A DNA stretch of 64,000 nucleotides from Owenia fusiformis (lineage: Eukaryota > Annelida > Polychaeta > Sabellida > Oweniidae). The notes beneath the pieces were generated by a model that was not told where the DNA came from, made no database searches, and saw nothing but the letters and a program-made list of their open reading frames with translations. The translations under genes and the position numbers were made by a program. How positions within the stretch are numbered: the first letter of the stretch is position 1; every line of letters begins with the position of its first letter. This document shows positions 24,901 to 34,800 of the stretch, piece after piece. The stretch covers positions 7,180,989 through 7,244,988 of the forward strand of contig CAIIXF020000006.1 of assembly GCA_903813345.2 (NCBI GenBank), written 5' to 3'.

Positions 24901-25543
24901 GTGAAAAGTCCGAACGAAATGCGTACGTTTTTTTTTCGGTGTTCGCATTTTTGCTGTGTAGACGAACTTTTTTAGAAATTTTTCTACAGACACATTTTTG
25001 CCGGTCAATTCCCAGGTAAAATGCGTATTTGCGTGACATTTTCTGTCACGCAAAAATAACTGGCGTGACTTCAAATTCTTCAGCAAATGCGTGACAAATA
25101 CGCAAATTGCGGGACAGTTGACAGGCCTGCATGAAACTGACATTTAGGCCCTGTCAATCATAACAGATTAGAGAAGTTTGTTTACTTGTTGATGGGAAAA
25201 TATGTCACTGATGTCACAGATGAATCTTTCATATTTCCTACACAGAATGAGATCATAGTTAAACGGCAAAAGTGATCTTATAAAATGATTCTACCTAAGT
25301 ACATGTAGCAAAAAATTTCTCATTGAATTTCATTGAATTCTACTTCAAACCCGGAAATGGTATACCTGTATTAGCAGCTATTGGTGTTGCTGTGGCAGAA
25401 GGGGCAGTTGTTGTAGTTGCAACAGCTGCCTCGGTAGTAGGTGTATTAGCTGTTGTTATATTTTGGGTAAAAGTACCATCAGTTAAAAAGAATATTAGCA
25501 ATATTTTGAGAAAAAGTGGCAGGCAACTTGAAATTGCCGCCAT
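9970..25543 (-). CDS. TCTN: Tectonic family protein (ciliary transition zone), 12 coding exons
   Basis: Coding exons in transcript order: 25543-25366, 21653-21533, 21249-21143, 20776-20640, 20260-20158, 19973-19855, 19588-19310, 18923-18798, 18025-17775, 17261-17096, 16548-16396, 10212-9970. All introns are GT-AG and all phases agree; the total is 1983 nt, 660 residues plus stop. Residues 1-26 form a signal peptide, followed by a Thr/Ala-rich linker. A Cys cluster at 60-83 (GPCTCDLTKNACDVNCCCDG) is the Tectonic hallmark. Exon 9 has SGNPGYLIGEPVL and exon 11 has NPQAKIIGISFIY, both typical of the family. A hydrophobic tail (about 645-660) suggests membrane anchoring, as in TCTN2/3. Tectonics act in the MKS transition-zone complex that gates cilium entry. 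I chose ATG 25543 because it starts the signal peptide; an in-frame ATG lies at 25585. I cannot separate TCTN1 from TCTN3. Confidence 0.93.
11311..13209 (+). CDS. TRIM-NHL protein (RING, two B-boxes, coiled coil, NHL repeats), intronless
   Basis: A single exon encodes 632 residues. The C3HC4 RING uses C15, C18, C30, H32, C35, C38, C55 and C58. B-box 1 covers about 96-137 and B-box 2 about 161-195 (CKIHPTKPLEYYCKDD...CQSC...H..H). A helical coiled-coil region covers about 205-330. From about 380 to the end lie NHL-type beta-propeller blades, the clearest being TPLGVCTDAEDYIFVADRYN. This is the TRIM2/3/56-like layout: an E3 ubiquitin ligase whose propeller binds protein or RNA. The gene lies wholly inside intron 11 of the Tectonic gene on the other strand. 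Lack of introns suggests origin by retrocopy, or membership of the intronless TRIM expansions known in some invertebrates. The target is unknown. Confidence 0.92.
   Translation: MASNVDDHYKAGLTCALCRDILTDPRTLPCLHPYCLTCLKGLVEKSGLTGGSFNCPECRHVCYVPQQGVGEFKVSPTITFLLDAYKDSNQTQEPECSICESHEKHTPAKIRCLDCNKRFCVACRKTHDLLLQGHKVLDITGDSANDLQAAFQMVKERTVYCKIHPTKPLEYYCKDDKAALCQSCFVINHSGHPCEDINETAARNMKPIGAVITQGKELIDMYNQGIQNAQAYKSKIEDDIENVIAKIYNDMNMLFEIVRSKYKSFTEQVTHEKQTNVKQVLSHIGHLELNKAVIESQVNKYCNMVEHGHPVEIADLAEQANQKSEEWTKPLEIDFDARIDVQFQVAMCSDAKAEYGKVIVEKIINQNIPVERELKPLCKPSVQKVKLHNENIWGLVGTPTGKYIVAGGTSNAVMYDNTYKLEKDFGKKFIGVTYTKCDNLAVTNKTNSMSIFKPDGTHKHDLVCERLETLWGITMNSVGEFVVCDSETEAVYCVDASTGRSKQQSVAGMFKDPTFVVCNSKDVAIISDYLGHFVKGINRDGTEVFSYGESGDGEGELNTPLGVCTDAEDYIFVADRYNHRVHMLDPHGRFMRYVLTEKDGVYRPNAVTIDHDGNLLVGDCSSINLFIVKYRE
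13601..13606 (+). terminator. Probable poly(A) signal of the TRIM-NHL gene
   Basis: AATAAA lies about 390 nt after the TRIM stop codon, the first good hexamer downstream in that orientation. Confidence 0.45.
14141..14440 (+). repeat. Dispersed repeat, copy 1 of a pair
   Basis: About 290 bp match 51117-51412 closely, starting at TATTCCATAGTTAGCATGAT and ending near AAGAACATCCTCTAT. Both copies hold a perfect 16-nt palindrome; here it is CATACGGCGCCGTATG (14272-14287), flanked by AACCATA and a near-complement of it. This copy sits in Tectonic intron 11. I see no coding capacity or terminal duplications and do not recognise the family. Confidence 0.85.
15432..16170 (-). mobile_element. 5'-truncated non-LTR retrotransposon (LINE) 3' end
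   Basis: A 20-nt T run (15432-15451) is the poly(A) tail of a minus-strand element. Upstream of it in that orientation, a 123-codon frame (16117-15746) reads like the C terminus of a LINE reverse-transcriptase protein: EWNLLSSDIKNSSSLSIFK, then FNRVRCDF...AHFYSHNF, then the terminal zinc knuckle CSCG...H..FRC. A stop lies just before its first ATG, and the reverse transcriptase and endonuclease are absent, so only the 3' part was inserted. The 5' limit near 16170 is approximate. It lies in Tectonic intron 11 on the same strand as the gene. Jockey/CR1-like by its C terminus; the clade is uncertain. Confidence 0.75.
18326..18503. repeat. Small element with 17-bp perfect inverted ends
   Basis: ATTGGCCCCCACGTGAT at 18326-18342 is exactly complementary to 18487-18503. 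The 178-bp interval is relatively GC-rich in an AT-rich intron. It contains a further CCCCACGTGGCCC and several ACGT cores. It lies in Tectonic intron 8 and has no coding capacity. No convincing target duplication is visible, so MITE status is inferred only. Confidence 0.55.
22042..24573. mobile_element. 2.5-kb foldback DNA transposon with opposed tandem arrays
   Basis: The ends are inverted: GGGTGGTCCAAAATATGGCG at the left and its complement at the right, each bordered by TA (22040-22041 and 24574-24575). The arms stay nearly identical for more than 250 bp. Each arm then runs into tandem units of about 190 bp containing GAGACCCAAATCCCATG. The left arm has four (that motif at 22143, 22334, 22524 and 22696) and the right arm about five in reverse. 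The unique centre (about 22780-23690) has no transposase. The end sequence is shared with the 927-1393 element, so a mariner-type transposase in trans is likely. It sits in intron 1 of the Tectonic gene. Confidence 0.85.
24576..25365. other. Intron 1 sequence of the Tectonic gene next to exon 1
   Basis: Non-coding. At 24727-24870 there is a short run of imperfect repeats of the form GAACACCTnnnnnnAAATTTTG, and 24880-25120 is rich in CG and GTGAC words, unlike the rest of the intron. I recognise no element. Confidence 0.35.
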
Positions 25544-25888
25544 ATTGTTTATAGGTAACGAGATCTCGCAATAGCAGGTGCTCATTTTTTGAACTTTTGA
25601 AGATTATTTCAGGAAAATGATATATCAATATCATGCTCATGATATAGGATTTCTCCCGTTCTGTTCTTAGTCTCCACTGATCTCTCTAAATAGGAGAAAA
25701 CATAGAAAATAGGTCACGTGATCACGCAAATGCGGCGGGTAACAAAGAAGAAAGTCGGCCATTTTCCTTTGGATGCAGGAAGTCGTTATATTTTACCCGA
25801 TCGTAAATAAACCAACCACTACAATACCAAAACGGCTGTACTAAATCTTTGTAGACACCACAATTACATTAGCAATCATATTTCCAAG
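25544..25888. promoter_or_regulatory. Bidirectional promoter of the Tectonic gene and TADA2B
   Basis: The Tectonic start codon (25543, minus) and the TADA2B non-coding first exon (ending at 25888, plus) face away from each other across about 345 bp. The segment is richer in CG dinucleotides than its surroundings. It holds an E-box CACGTG (25715-25720) and GCCATTTT (25758-25765), which fits the YY1 consensus often found at housekeeping start sites. GTTTATAGGTAAC (25547-25559) contains one good RFX half-site. No TATA box stands out. Transcription start sites cannot be fixed from sequence alone. Confidence 0.6.
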
Positions 25889-26426
25889 GTAAGTACGCTG
25901 TGTAAAGTGTCGTTTTCTGTGTCTGATCTTTGACCTACTTTTTTGAACGGTTCATTTTTGGAATTTTTCGATTTTCAACGTAAACTACGCGATCGGATTA
26001 ACACGTTAAGCTCTAACGTAATAATGTTTAAAAGTATCTGTATAATTTCCATATGATTGGAGTAACATATTTGACTGAATAGCCAAACTTAAAGCTGAAT
26101 ACCCCTTTTCATTGTCAGTTACAAATTCGCCACAGGATGGCGCCACTGTTGGTAATGTTTTGAAATTATGTTTCAAGTTTTGATTGTTACTTTAGATGTG
26201 ACTTGTTTGTTTTTCACGATAGACAGTCTTTGAGATTGGGAAAACCCCTTTCAAAGTGCATTTCAGGGAAATCCAGATCAAAATACCTGCAGAACAAGGG
26301 ATTTTGGATTACGTCTTTTAATTGGGGATTGGCTGGCTTCATGAACATACAATATCACATAAATTAACATTGAATGAACATATAAATGACAATTACTGAG
26401 GGCATATTTTTCTGACATTTTTGCAG
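25889..26426 (+). other. 5' UTR intron of TADA2B
   Basis: A strong donor, AAG|GTAAGT, at 25889 pairs with the acceptor TTTTTGCAG ending at 26426. The intron separates a non-coding first exon from the exon that carries the entire TADA2B frame. Confidence 0.65.
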
Positions 26427-26555
26427 AAGTCGCCCAAGGGATAAAATGTTGGAAACATTACAACTACAGCATGCCGCCATCCCCCGGGCAACATCATCAA
26501 AGACAAAGACGCACATAGAGTAATACTCGATGCTACAGCAATATACTGGATTAAA

Positions 26556-27779
26556 ATGGAGACATTTCGCTGCACATACTGTCAGAATGACATACCCACA
26601 GTCAAGGTGCAGTGTACAGAATGCCAGGATTTTGATTTATGTCTACAATGTTTTGCATGTGGTGCTGAGATAGGAAAACATAAAAAAGAGCATGATTATA
26701 AAGTGATTGACAATGGCCTCTTCAGAGTGTTTGGGGGTGGCGGAATGTCCCCTGGGGGAGAATCTCTTTGGACGTCACAAGAGGAAAGTTTGATAGTTGA
26801 TGCAGTGGAACAATATGGCTTTGGAAATTGGAATGACGTTGCAAAATCCGTAGTTACCAAAATTTCTGAAGAATGTCGTGTGCACTACTGCAAATACTAC
26901 ATTGATGGCAACATGGGGAAAGCTACTGTACCTAAAGAGAAAACAATAAAGATAATTGACCACACTTGTCCTGAAGGTGGTCCTCTGTCTCCTAGTCTAA
27001 CTGAAGCACTTCCCCCATTAGAACTCACCATACAAGAACAACAAGAACTTGGCTATCTGCCACTCAGGGATGATTTTGAACGTGAATATGATAACGAAGC
27101 TGAGCAGAGTGTTAGTGGAATCTCTATTCATTACGAAGATGAGGACATTGACATCGCATTTAAGTTAGCACAAATTGACATGTACCGTCAAAGACTTAAA
27201 GAACGAGGGAGAAGAAAAAAAATTGCTAGGGAATTTAATTTAATCCATTCTTCTTCCACCATAGTTTCCAAAACTCAAAATAAAAATAAAAACAAGCAGT
27301 CATCCAAGAAGAAGATTTCTAAGACAAATGAGTTTAAGGAATTTCAAGAAAAAGTAAAACCGTTTGCTCAGTTCCATTCCCCAGTTGAACACGAACAGTT
27401 TCTGAATGGTGAACGGAAAAAGAAACAGATAAAATCTCGGATTCGAGAACTAGGTAAACTGAGAAAGAATGGTCGGACTAAGTTGAACCCTGTTCCGAAA
27501 CATACCAATGGTTTTGGCCATCTTGATGGACCTTTACACAGTATCGAATCCCAAACGACAGGTGATGATCTCTTGACAGAGATGGAGCGTAAATTGTGTG
27601 ACCATATAGGTATGAAACCAGATACCTATTTAACAATAAAAACATGTATTATTAAAGACTATATGCAGCGACGTAGGGGTATTCCTGTGAAAATACGCTA
27701 CCCTATTAATCTGAACAAAATGCACCGAAGAAAAATTTTAAACTTTTTGAGTGATAATGGGTGGATAGCAATGTCGTAG
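26556..27779 (+). CDS. TADA2B: Transcriptional adaptor 2B (SAGA subunit)
   Basis: A single coding exon of 407 residues, close to the roughly 420 of vertebrate TADA2B. The N-terminal ZZ zinc finger uses C6, C9, C20, C23, C29, C32, H42 and H46. A SANT/Myb domain follows at about 70-117 (LWTSQEESLIVDAVEQYGFG). The block HTCPEGGPLSPSLTEALPPL (about 136-155) and QQELGYLPLRDDFEREYD are typical of the 2B paralogue. The C terminus (about 345-405) is the SWIRM-like helical region. TADA2B bridges GCN5 and ADA3 in the SAGA histone acetyltransferase module. The lysine-rich segment at 230-300 is probably disordered. It is divergent from the Tectonic gene and probably shares its promoter. Confidence 0.96.
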   Translation: METFRCTYCQNDIPTVKVQCTECQDFDLCLQCFACGAEIGKHKKEHDYKVIDNGLFRVFGGGGMSPGGESLWTSQEESLIVDAVEQYGFGNWNDVAKSVVTKISEECRVHYCKYYIDGNMGKATVPKEKTIKIIDHTCPEGGPLSPSLTEALPPLELTIQEQQELGYLPLRDDFEREYDNEAEQSVSGISIHYEDEDIDIAFKLAQIDMYRQRLKERGRRKKIAREFNLIHSSSTIVSKTQNKNKNKQSSKKKISKTNEFKEFQEKVKPFAQFHSPVEHEQFLNGERKKKQIKSRIRELGKLRKNGRTKLNPVPKHTNGFGHLDGPLHSIESQTTGDDLLTEMERKLCDHIGMKPDTYLTIKTCIIKDYMQRRRGIPVKIRYPINLNKMHRRKILNFLSDNGWIAMS

Positions 27780-29796
27780 TGTAACTTAGCGCATCACATT
27801 CAGAGTGCAATTTTAATATAACATTTGTATCTTTAAGGCCACAAATATATAATTTGTGTTTCACAGCATTATGAAATTATAAAATACATTTTTGTGGCCT
27901 GATTAACTTATGGTAGTTTTTATACAGTGTAGTGAAAGTTTTAGTAAACTGATATGTTTATAATTATTATGTACAGTTAATTGTTCCACCTTATAATGTC
28001 AAAATATTGTTATACAGGCTATCCTATGATAAATTATTGAAACTTGTGCTGAGGGAAAGTGATACATAAAGTCTATACCCTCATACATTATTCAAAAACT
28101 ATTTATATCAGGACAAAGAGGAGGGTCTTCTCATATTTCACGTGCAACTTTTTGAAAAAATTACTATTGTATTTATGTAGTCTTTCAACTCTTAACACAA
28201 GTTTTAGTAAAATAACTTTACCACACACTACTGAAATTTAGTTCAACACAAGGGAGGCAGAAGTTTCTGCTGAAAACAATTATTGAACGTACTGTACATG
28301 CATAGATTTAATAACAGGGTTGCAGTGCATATATACCGTAGGCTGATTGCTGATAATTGCTGATTGTTACATACAGGGTGGGCCAGGTGCTACACTCTAG
28401 TACTAAAAGAACTAAAATTAAATGCTGAGGTCAAATTCTTAATTAGTGATTATATAATGTGATGTGATGTGATGCTATTTGTTTTAATGCAGTAGAGCAA
28501 TCTCCATTGAGTTTAACTGATTATATGTTCTGTACTTTTATATACAGTAATATACATGTTTTGAACACTGCATGGAGAATGGGTATGCATATTCTGCTAT
28601 TTACTGCATGATTAATAGGTCAAGAATATGGTAATTATATCCTAGTAAATGTTAACATGTTAGTTTCAGTTCAATTTTAAAATTGAAATGACATATTCCA
28701 GTTGGGTCAGTAATTGTTGTAAAACATGTGCACGTGATCTCACATTACTTATTTATAACATTAGTATTGTTTTGTATTGTACGTTCCAACCTTACTGCTA
28801 TGAGTTTAATGTGAATTAGATACTTTAAAATAAAGAGGCATTGCATGTTATTTTAACTGTTTTTTAAAAGGAAAAACAATTTCTTTATTTATCTATAGTA
28901 GTCAGATAGTCTGATAGTAATAATAATTACAGGTAATTTTGGATCAAATAATAAAAGCATTGCCTCGTTACATGTATTTTAAGTGGAAATTGATGGAATA
29001 CCTGACCACACATGTGTACCCATGACAACAGTTCCAAGTGTAAAAAGCATTTTCTTGTGGGTAATGAAAAATATGCAAAATGTTAAGTATTTATTGTATG
29101 GTGACCTGAATAAAAGGTTCTGAGTGTACAGGTGTGGCAGAATACACAATTTGACACATCTGGAGGTGAACTGGTTAAATTGTTGACCTCTACTGTATTC
29201 TAAGATTTTGATGTACATTTACTTCATCTAGTTTATTAACAGCTATGGCAACCTCTGTTTGGTTATTCCATAACATGAGGGAAACTGATATATCTGGATG
29301 TAGACTGGGATAATTGTACACCTTTCTTTGACCAATCAGTATGAAAGTATGATTGATGTACTACTATATCTAGTAGGTAACAATGCGAAAGTGTTCAATC
29401 TGAAATGGTGCCACTGTAGAGTGCCACTATCACTGTAAGAAACATATGATGTAATAAATTCAAAATGCATTTGTAACCAGATTGTTAATTATTGTGATTA
29501 TTCTCTAATCTCCAACAATGTCAGTTTATTATTTACAGTACAAATTCAAACTAACTAAAGTAGAATTTGATTTAAAAATGTCATAAATGTCCAATTACAT
29601 TTCCTAAGAGTTGGGAGGGGTCACTCTGAGATGTAGTTATAGAAACTTGTAAATTAATGTACGGTAAATAGAAATGTCTTGTTAATTTTGGTAAAAGAGT
29701 GGGTTAAAAATCCTGTTCAATCATTAATAGAAGATGTCACATGTATTAAGCACTCATTTCCTGGTTTGTGCAAGGGAGGGAGATTGATAGACGAGG
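27780..29796 (+). other. TADA2B 3' UTR and downstream DNA
   Basis: No further gene. An AATAAA at 28829-28834 is a plausible but distant poly(A) signal. At 28374 a solitary CAGGGTGGGCC matches the ends of the mariner-type elements in this window but has no partner nearby. Confidence 0.4.
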
Positions 29797-30915
29797 TGTA
29801 TGTTTATTTTCAAGTCCTTGTGGTGCATTGTATGTCTATTTTCAAGTCCATGTAGTGCATTGTATGTCTATTTTCAAGTCCCTGAAGTCCATTGTATGTC
29901 TATTTTCAAGTCCTTAAAGTGCATTGCATGTCTATTTTCAAGTCCATGTAGTGCATTGTATGTCTATTTTCAAGTCCTTGAAGTGCATTTTATGTCTATT
30001 TTCAAGTCCATGTAGTGCATTGTATGTCTATTTTCAAGTCCTTAAAGTGCACTGTATGTCTATTTTCAAGCCCATGAAGTGTATTGTATGTCTATTTTCA
30101 AGTCCTTGAAGTGCATTGTATGTCTATTTTCAAGTCCATGTAGTGCATTGCATGTCAATTTTCAAGTCCCTTGAAGTGCATTGTAGGTCTATTTTCAAGT
30201 CCATGTAGTGCATTGTATGTCTATTTTCAAGTCCCTGAAGTCCATTGTATGTCTATTTTCAAGTCCATGTAGTGCATTGTATGTCTATTTTCAAGTCCTT
30301 GAAGTGCATTGTATGTCTATTTTCAAGTCCATGTAGTGCATTGTATGTCTATTTTCAAGTCCTTGAAGTGCATTGTATGTCTATTTTCAAGTCCATGTAG
30401 TGCATTGTATGTCTATTTTCAAGTCCTTGAAGTGCATTGTATGTCTATTTTCAAGTCCACGTAGTGCATTGTATGTCTATTTTCAAGTCCTTGAAGTGCA
30501 TTGTATGTCTATTTGCAAGTCCATGTAGTGCATTGTATGTCTATTTTCAAGTCCATTTAGTGCATTGTATGTCTATTTTCAAGTCCTTGAAGTGCATTGT
30601 ATGTCTATTTTCAAGTCCATGTAGTGCATTGTATGTCTATTTTCAAATCCATGTAGTGCATTGTATGTCTATTTTCAAGTCCTTGAAGTGCATTGTATGT
30701 CTATCTTCAAGTCCATGTAGTGCATTGTATGTCTATTTTCAAATCCATGTAGTGCATTGTATGTCTATTTTCAAGTCCATGTAGTGCATTGTATGTCTAT
30801 TTTCAAGTCCATGTAGTGCATTGTATGTCTATTTTCAAGTCCTTGAAGTGCATTGTATGTCTATTTTCAAGTCCTTGAAGTGGATTTTATGTCTATTTTC
30901 AAGTTCTTGTAGCTC
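29797..30915 (+). repeat. 32-bp minisatellite, about 34 copies
   Basis: Unit: TGTATGTCTATTTTCAAGTC followed by CWTGWAGTGCAT, 32 bp in all. Two main variants, with CATGTA or CTTGAA after CAAGTC, alternate through much of the array (about 30250-30480), giving a 64-bp higher-order period. Because 32 is not a multiple of 3, long open frames arise by chance of composition and cycle every 96 nt. I do not regard them as genes. Confidence 0.95.
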
Positions 30916-31864
30916 CTCCTACTAAACATGAACTTCAACAAGATGTGTAGCATTAGACCATGTGTGTTATTACAATATGCCCACCTAAGTTGCCCTCCAA
31001 ATAAGTTGAAAATGTGCATCTGTTGAAGTCAAGTGGGTACTCCAATATCTAAATATATAAAGTCCCAAGTATTGAACGTTTAGTACAGCCGTTCTATACT
31101 GAAATTAATTACTGACTAGTTCTGAAAACATATGTCAGTTATGAATATAACACAACCTACTAAATGGATCAGATTCTTCAAAAGTAAGTTCAGGATTTAG
31201 ATTTTTGATCACATTTAGTTGTCACTCACACTAAGATGTTACAATCATTATTACGGTTAAAATGGATAATAGATCGTATTTTTTCTTGTCTGAATGTATC
31301 TTTTTTGGCGAAAAGATCCTTTAGATTTTTACATCTCATCTGGTTCCAAGGGGTAGACAATTATATCTCTGACGATAAATATTTTTCTCACCTTCTAAGC
31401 CTCCAAAAAGATTCAGATTACAAGAACCACAGGGTACAGTATATTTTTTATCGAGCCCAATCCCAAAATAATTTCTGTCATTTAGGCCAAATATTTTTCT
31501 GAGAAAAGTTAATTTTCAAATAAATTAAAAACTAAGGAGCTCAGAACCTAATGTATAAGAGGCTAAGAAACGTAATGAACCAGTATATCACATCTATCAT
31601 TTCCATTTTATGAGGTTAACTCTTCAAAGTATTTCAAAGGCAATGAGGGCTCAGTTTGCTACAAGGCAACTTTGAATGACCCATAATACCTTATGGTCTG
31701 TCCTTGGAATGATTCCACATGACACATTCTAAACCAAACCAAGAGCAGGCCAAAAAGTTCAAGTTCAAAGATGAAGCTCATCAAAGATTGTAATTGCAGT
31801 GGATTAGTCCACAAAAGTTCAAATGCATTTGTAAAAGACTGTTCACTGTTTCAGGGTAATCAAG
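30916..31864. other. Upstream region of the His/Gln-rich gene
   Basis: No supported exon is seen. The acceptor CACTGTTTCAG (ending near 31855), just before the first coding exon, implies that a 5' exon lies in or upstream of this stretch. Confidence 0.35.
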
Positions 31865-34800
31865 ATGCCTGCCTCTGAGCTTGGATGGCCAGTCTCCAGG
31901 ACTCCTGTGTTCCAGGTTTTTGGGGTGAAACGGAAATCCAACTTTGACGAAAATAATTGCAGCCACACTGGTCCACATGAAAGCCAAGAACAGGTTTGTA
32001 TAACTGTTTGTCACACAACTGTGATCATGTGATTGGCAAATTACCTACTGTACATGTAATCACCCCATACAGACAGATCCCCTAAAATTACAATTGTATG
32101 ATGCTTGATTCGACATTCAACAAGAAATTAGAAACATTTTGTCACCAATGTAGCAAATTATTTTTTACTGGTTAATAAATGGTGAATGACAGTCATATTA
32201 AGTTCTACAAGTATGAGAATAGCACATTCTGATATTTCAAGGTAACTTGTTTGAAAAATGATGGTGGTGATTGAAATTGCGATGTGAAGATAAGACAACA
32301 ACAAAATATTTTTAGATTTATTTGAAAAACCAAGAAATATACATCACATTTTGAATTTTTCAAAACAGAAAAAATATGTGTAAATGGTAAGGCCTGCAGG
32401 TGATATTCCCCCTGAAAGCATTAACATTAGTCTCGTATATGTCATACAATTAATATTTGAAAAACACCTATTGAACTTATGATCTTATATGTACTTATGT
32501 CCGATCACATGTTCGAATATTAGTTGTGTTTCCAATATTAATTATATGACATAGACGAGACTAATGGGGACATTAATGGAAGTAAATATATATATAGGGG
32601 GAATTGGACCTGCAGGCCTTACTTTTTTCTGTTTCAGAAATAATTTTACAGACAATATGTTTTAACAATTAAGTTTACATTTGTTTCAGCTTGGTAATGG
32701 TGCTAAAAGACCCTGTTTCCACTCAGATCTTGAAGTGAACCACAACCATATACCACCAATTCAGCAACAGCCTTTTCATGAACAGCAATCACAGCACCAT
32801 ATTCAGCAACAGCCTCATCATGACAGTCACCAACAGTTACAGAGCAACCCAGTGCAACATCAACATCATCAACAGGTATTTTAAAGTTCTAATAAGCATA
32901 AGCATACTTGTAACGGATGAATATGCCAAAATTGTGTGCAACTGCGAGGTTAAGAGTGAACCTCATTTTGCTTTATGACAGCATCAAATTTTATATTTCA
33001 GGGGTTGATCAACAAATCAACAGTGGAGTTTTAACTTTTTAAATTCAATTCCAGGTGCCAGGACACTTAATGCAAGATGTACATGCGTCGTCACCATGGC
33101 AAACTCATGGACATCAGGAATCTCATGTCTCGCATCATGTACAGGTATGTTTACCATCTTAAAGTGGAGAAACCTCTATAAACTCTTCAAAACTAGAATT
33201 GCAGCATTTTGTGACTTACACTATGAATGGAAAATGATATAAAAACTTACTTGTACCTAATAATTAAGAAGCAATAATACACGTATAAGTAAGAAGCAGT
33301 ATTTACAGAAAGCTCGATTTAACATCTATTGATGCTGCTAGTTGCAGATCAGTTTATTTTTGAAAAAAATGTTGGGAGAATTTAGGATCAAAGATAAGAG
33401 CATTTCAAAGCTCAATGTATTATTTTCTAATCAGTGAGACAGGAATACAAGAAATATTACAGACAGATTTTGGGATAGGTTATGTCCATTTGAATGGCCT
33501 TAAAATCAGACTGTTTGATTCCTTTTTGGAATTTTTTGTGACATGATTGAAAGATGTCACTGTGTAAATACTATAGGTCAATACTTTATGATGTTGTATC
33601 ATTGCTTTTTATTATGCAGGTTTTGAAAGATGGAAGCACTCTTTGTAACCCATGGATCTTGTTTCTGCTAAATATGTACATTTGTATTTTTCTTCACATA
33701 GCATAATATTTGTTTAAAAAAACATTTTGTGAAAGGCAACAGGCTGGAATCAAATGGTCATATAATAATGCCTTTACCCCATAACAAATGAGAGTTGAAT
33801 GCGAATGAGCACTTTATATTTATAGGGGGCCCTATAGGGGATTGAGTGGCAGTCAATATGAGATTGGATTTTCATTAAGAGGGGGCAAGTCTAAAGTAAA
33901 TCATAATAAATAGGCTGCTATAATCTCTATTCTGATACCCATCACGTCTCCTTTCCTTTCTGTGATGCTTAATCCTTGGCAGGTCACCTTATGTTTGCGA
34001 TATATCAACTTTTTACCTTATTTTGCAGAACACACACATAATGGATATCAACGAAGAGACATATAGTTCCCCACCTGACTCCACCTCTACAGATGCTCAT
34101 ATGGCTATGGATGATGACTGTGTACCAGATCCTGGTCAGTACTCAACTCCTAGCAGCAATGACCCCCAGACTCCTACACCCAGGGGGAGCGGCCAGGGGT
34201 ACCACTCTCAATATTGCAGGTATTTGTTTGAATATTACATATTTTAAACTACTGCAGGTAAACTGAATCTATGAATAAAGGCTTAATCCTATGTTAGGGA
34301 CTGATTTGACAGTTGTGAAAAAAAAATTCAATTCCTTTTATTATTGTTTTACTCCAGTTCTTCTAAGTTCATATTGTGTAACGAGTTTATAAATGTACAC
34401 CATCAATTTGGAAAATACGGATTTCTATTTGTATTTGTTCTAATAATGTTACCCTTTGTGTTTTCCCATTTCAAAGAAACAGATATTTATATTTGTAACA
34501 GATGCTTACTTAACTGTAACAGATGCCATTTCAAGATAACAATACTGATAACAAACTAGTTACAAATGAAATTAGTTACAAATGAAACTGGCAATGAGGA
34601 AAATCTGGGAAGGTTCAGTAATATGCCAGCATCGAGAAAATGACTTATGAGACAAACCCTTTTTTAATGAAACAGATTATGAGTTATTTTCCAGATATAC
34701 CTCTCAAATTAAATTGATAGCTTTAGGTTTGTGGGTGTCGGTATTAATACAGCTGTTGACTGCAATATTGAGGTTATTCTGACCTAGGATAATGTCACAG

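Noticed and set aside
25323-25574. Plus-strand open frame of 83 codons
   Set aside because: It is the complement of Tectonic exon 1; the Thr/Ala-rich minus-strand code reads as Val/Ala-rich on the other strand.
29800-30784. Open frames of 61-115 codons in the 32-bp array
   Set aside because: They arise because no unit frame contains a stop. The same peptide repeats in register with the DNA repeat, and there is no gene context.
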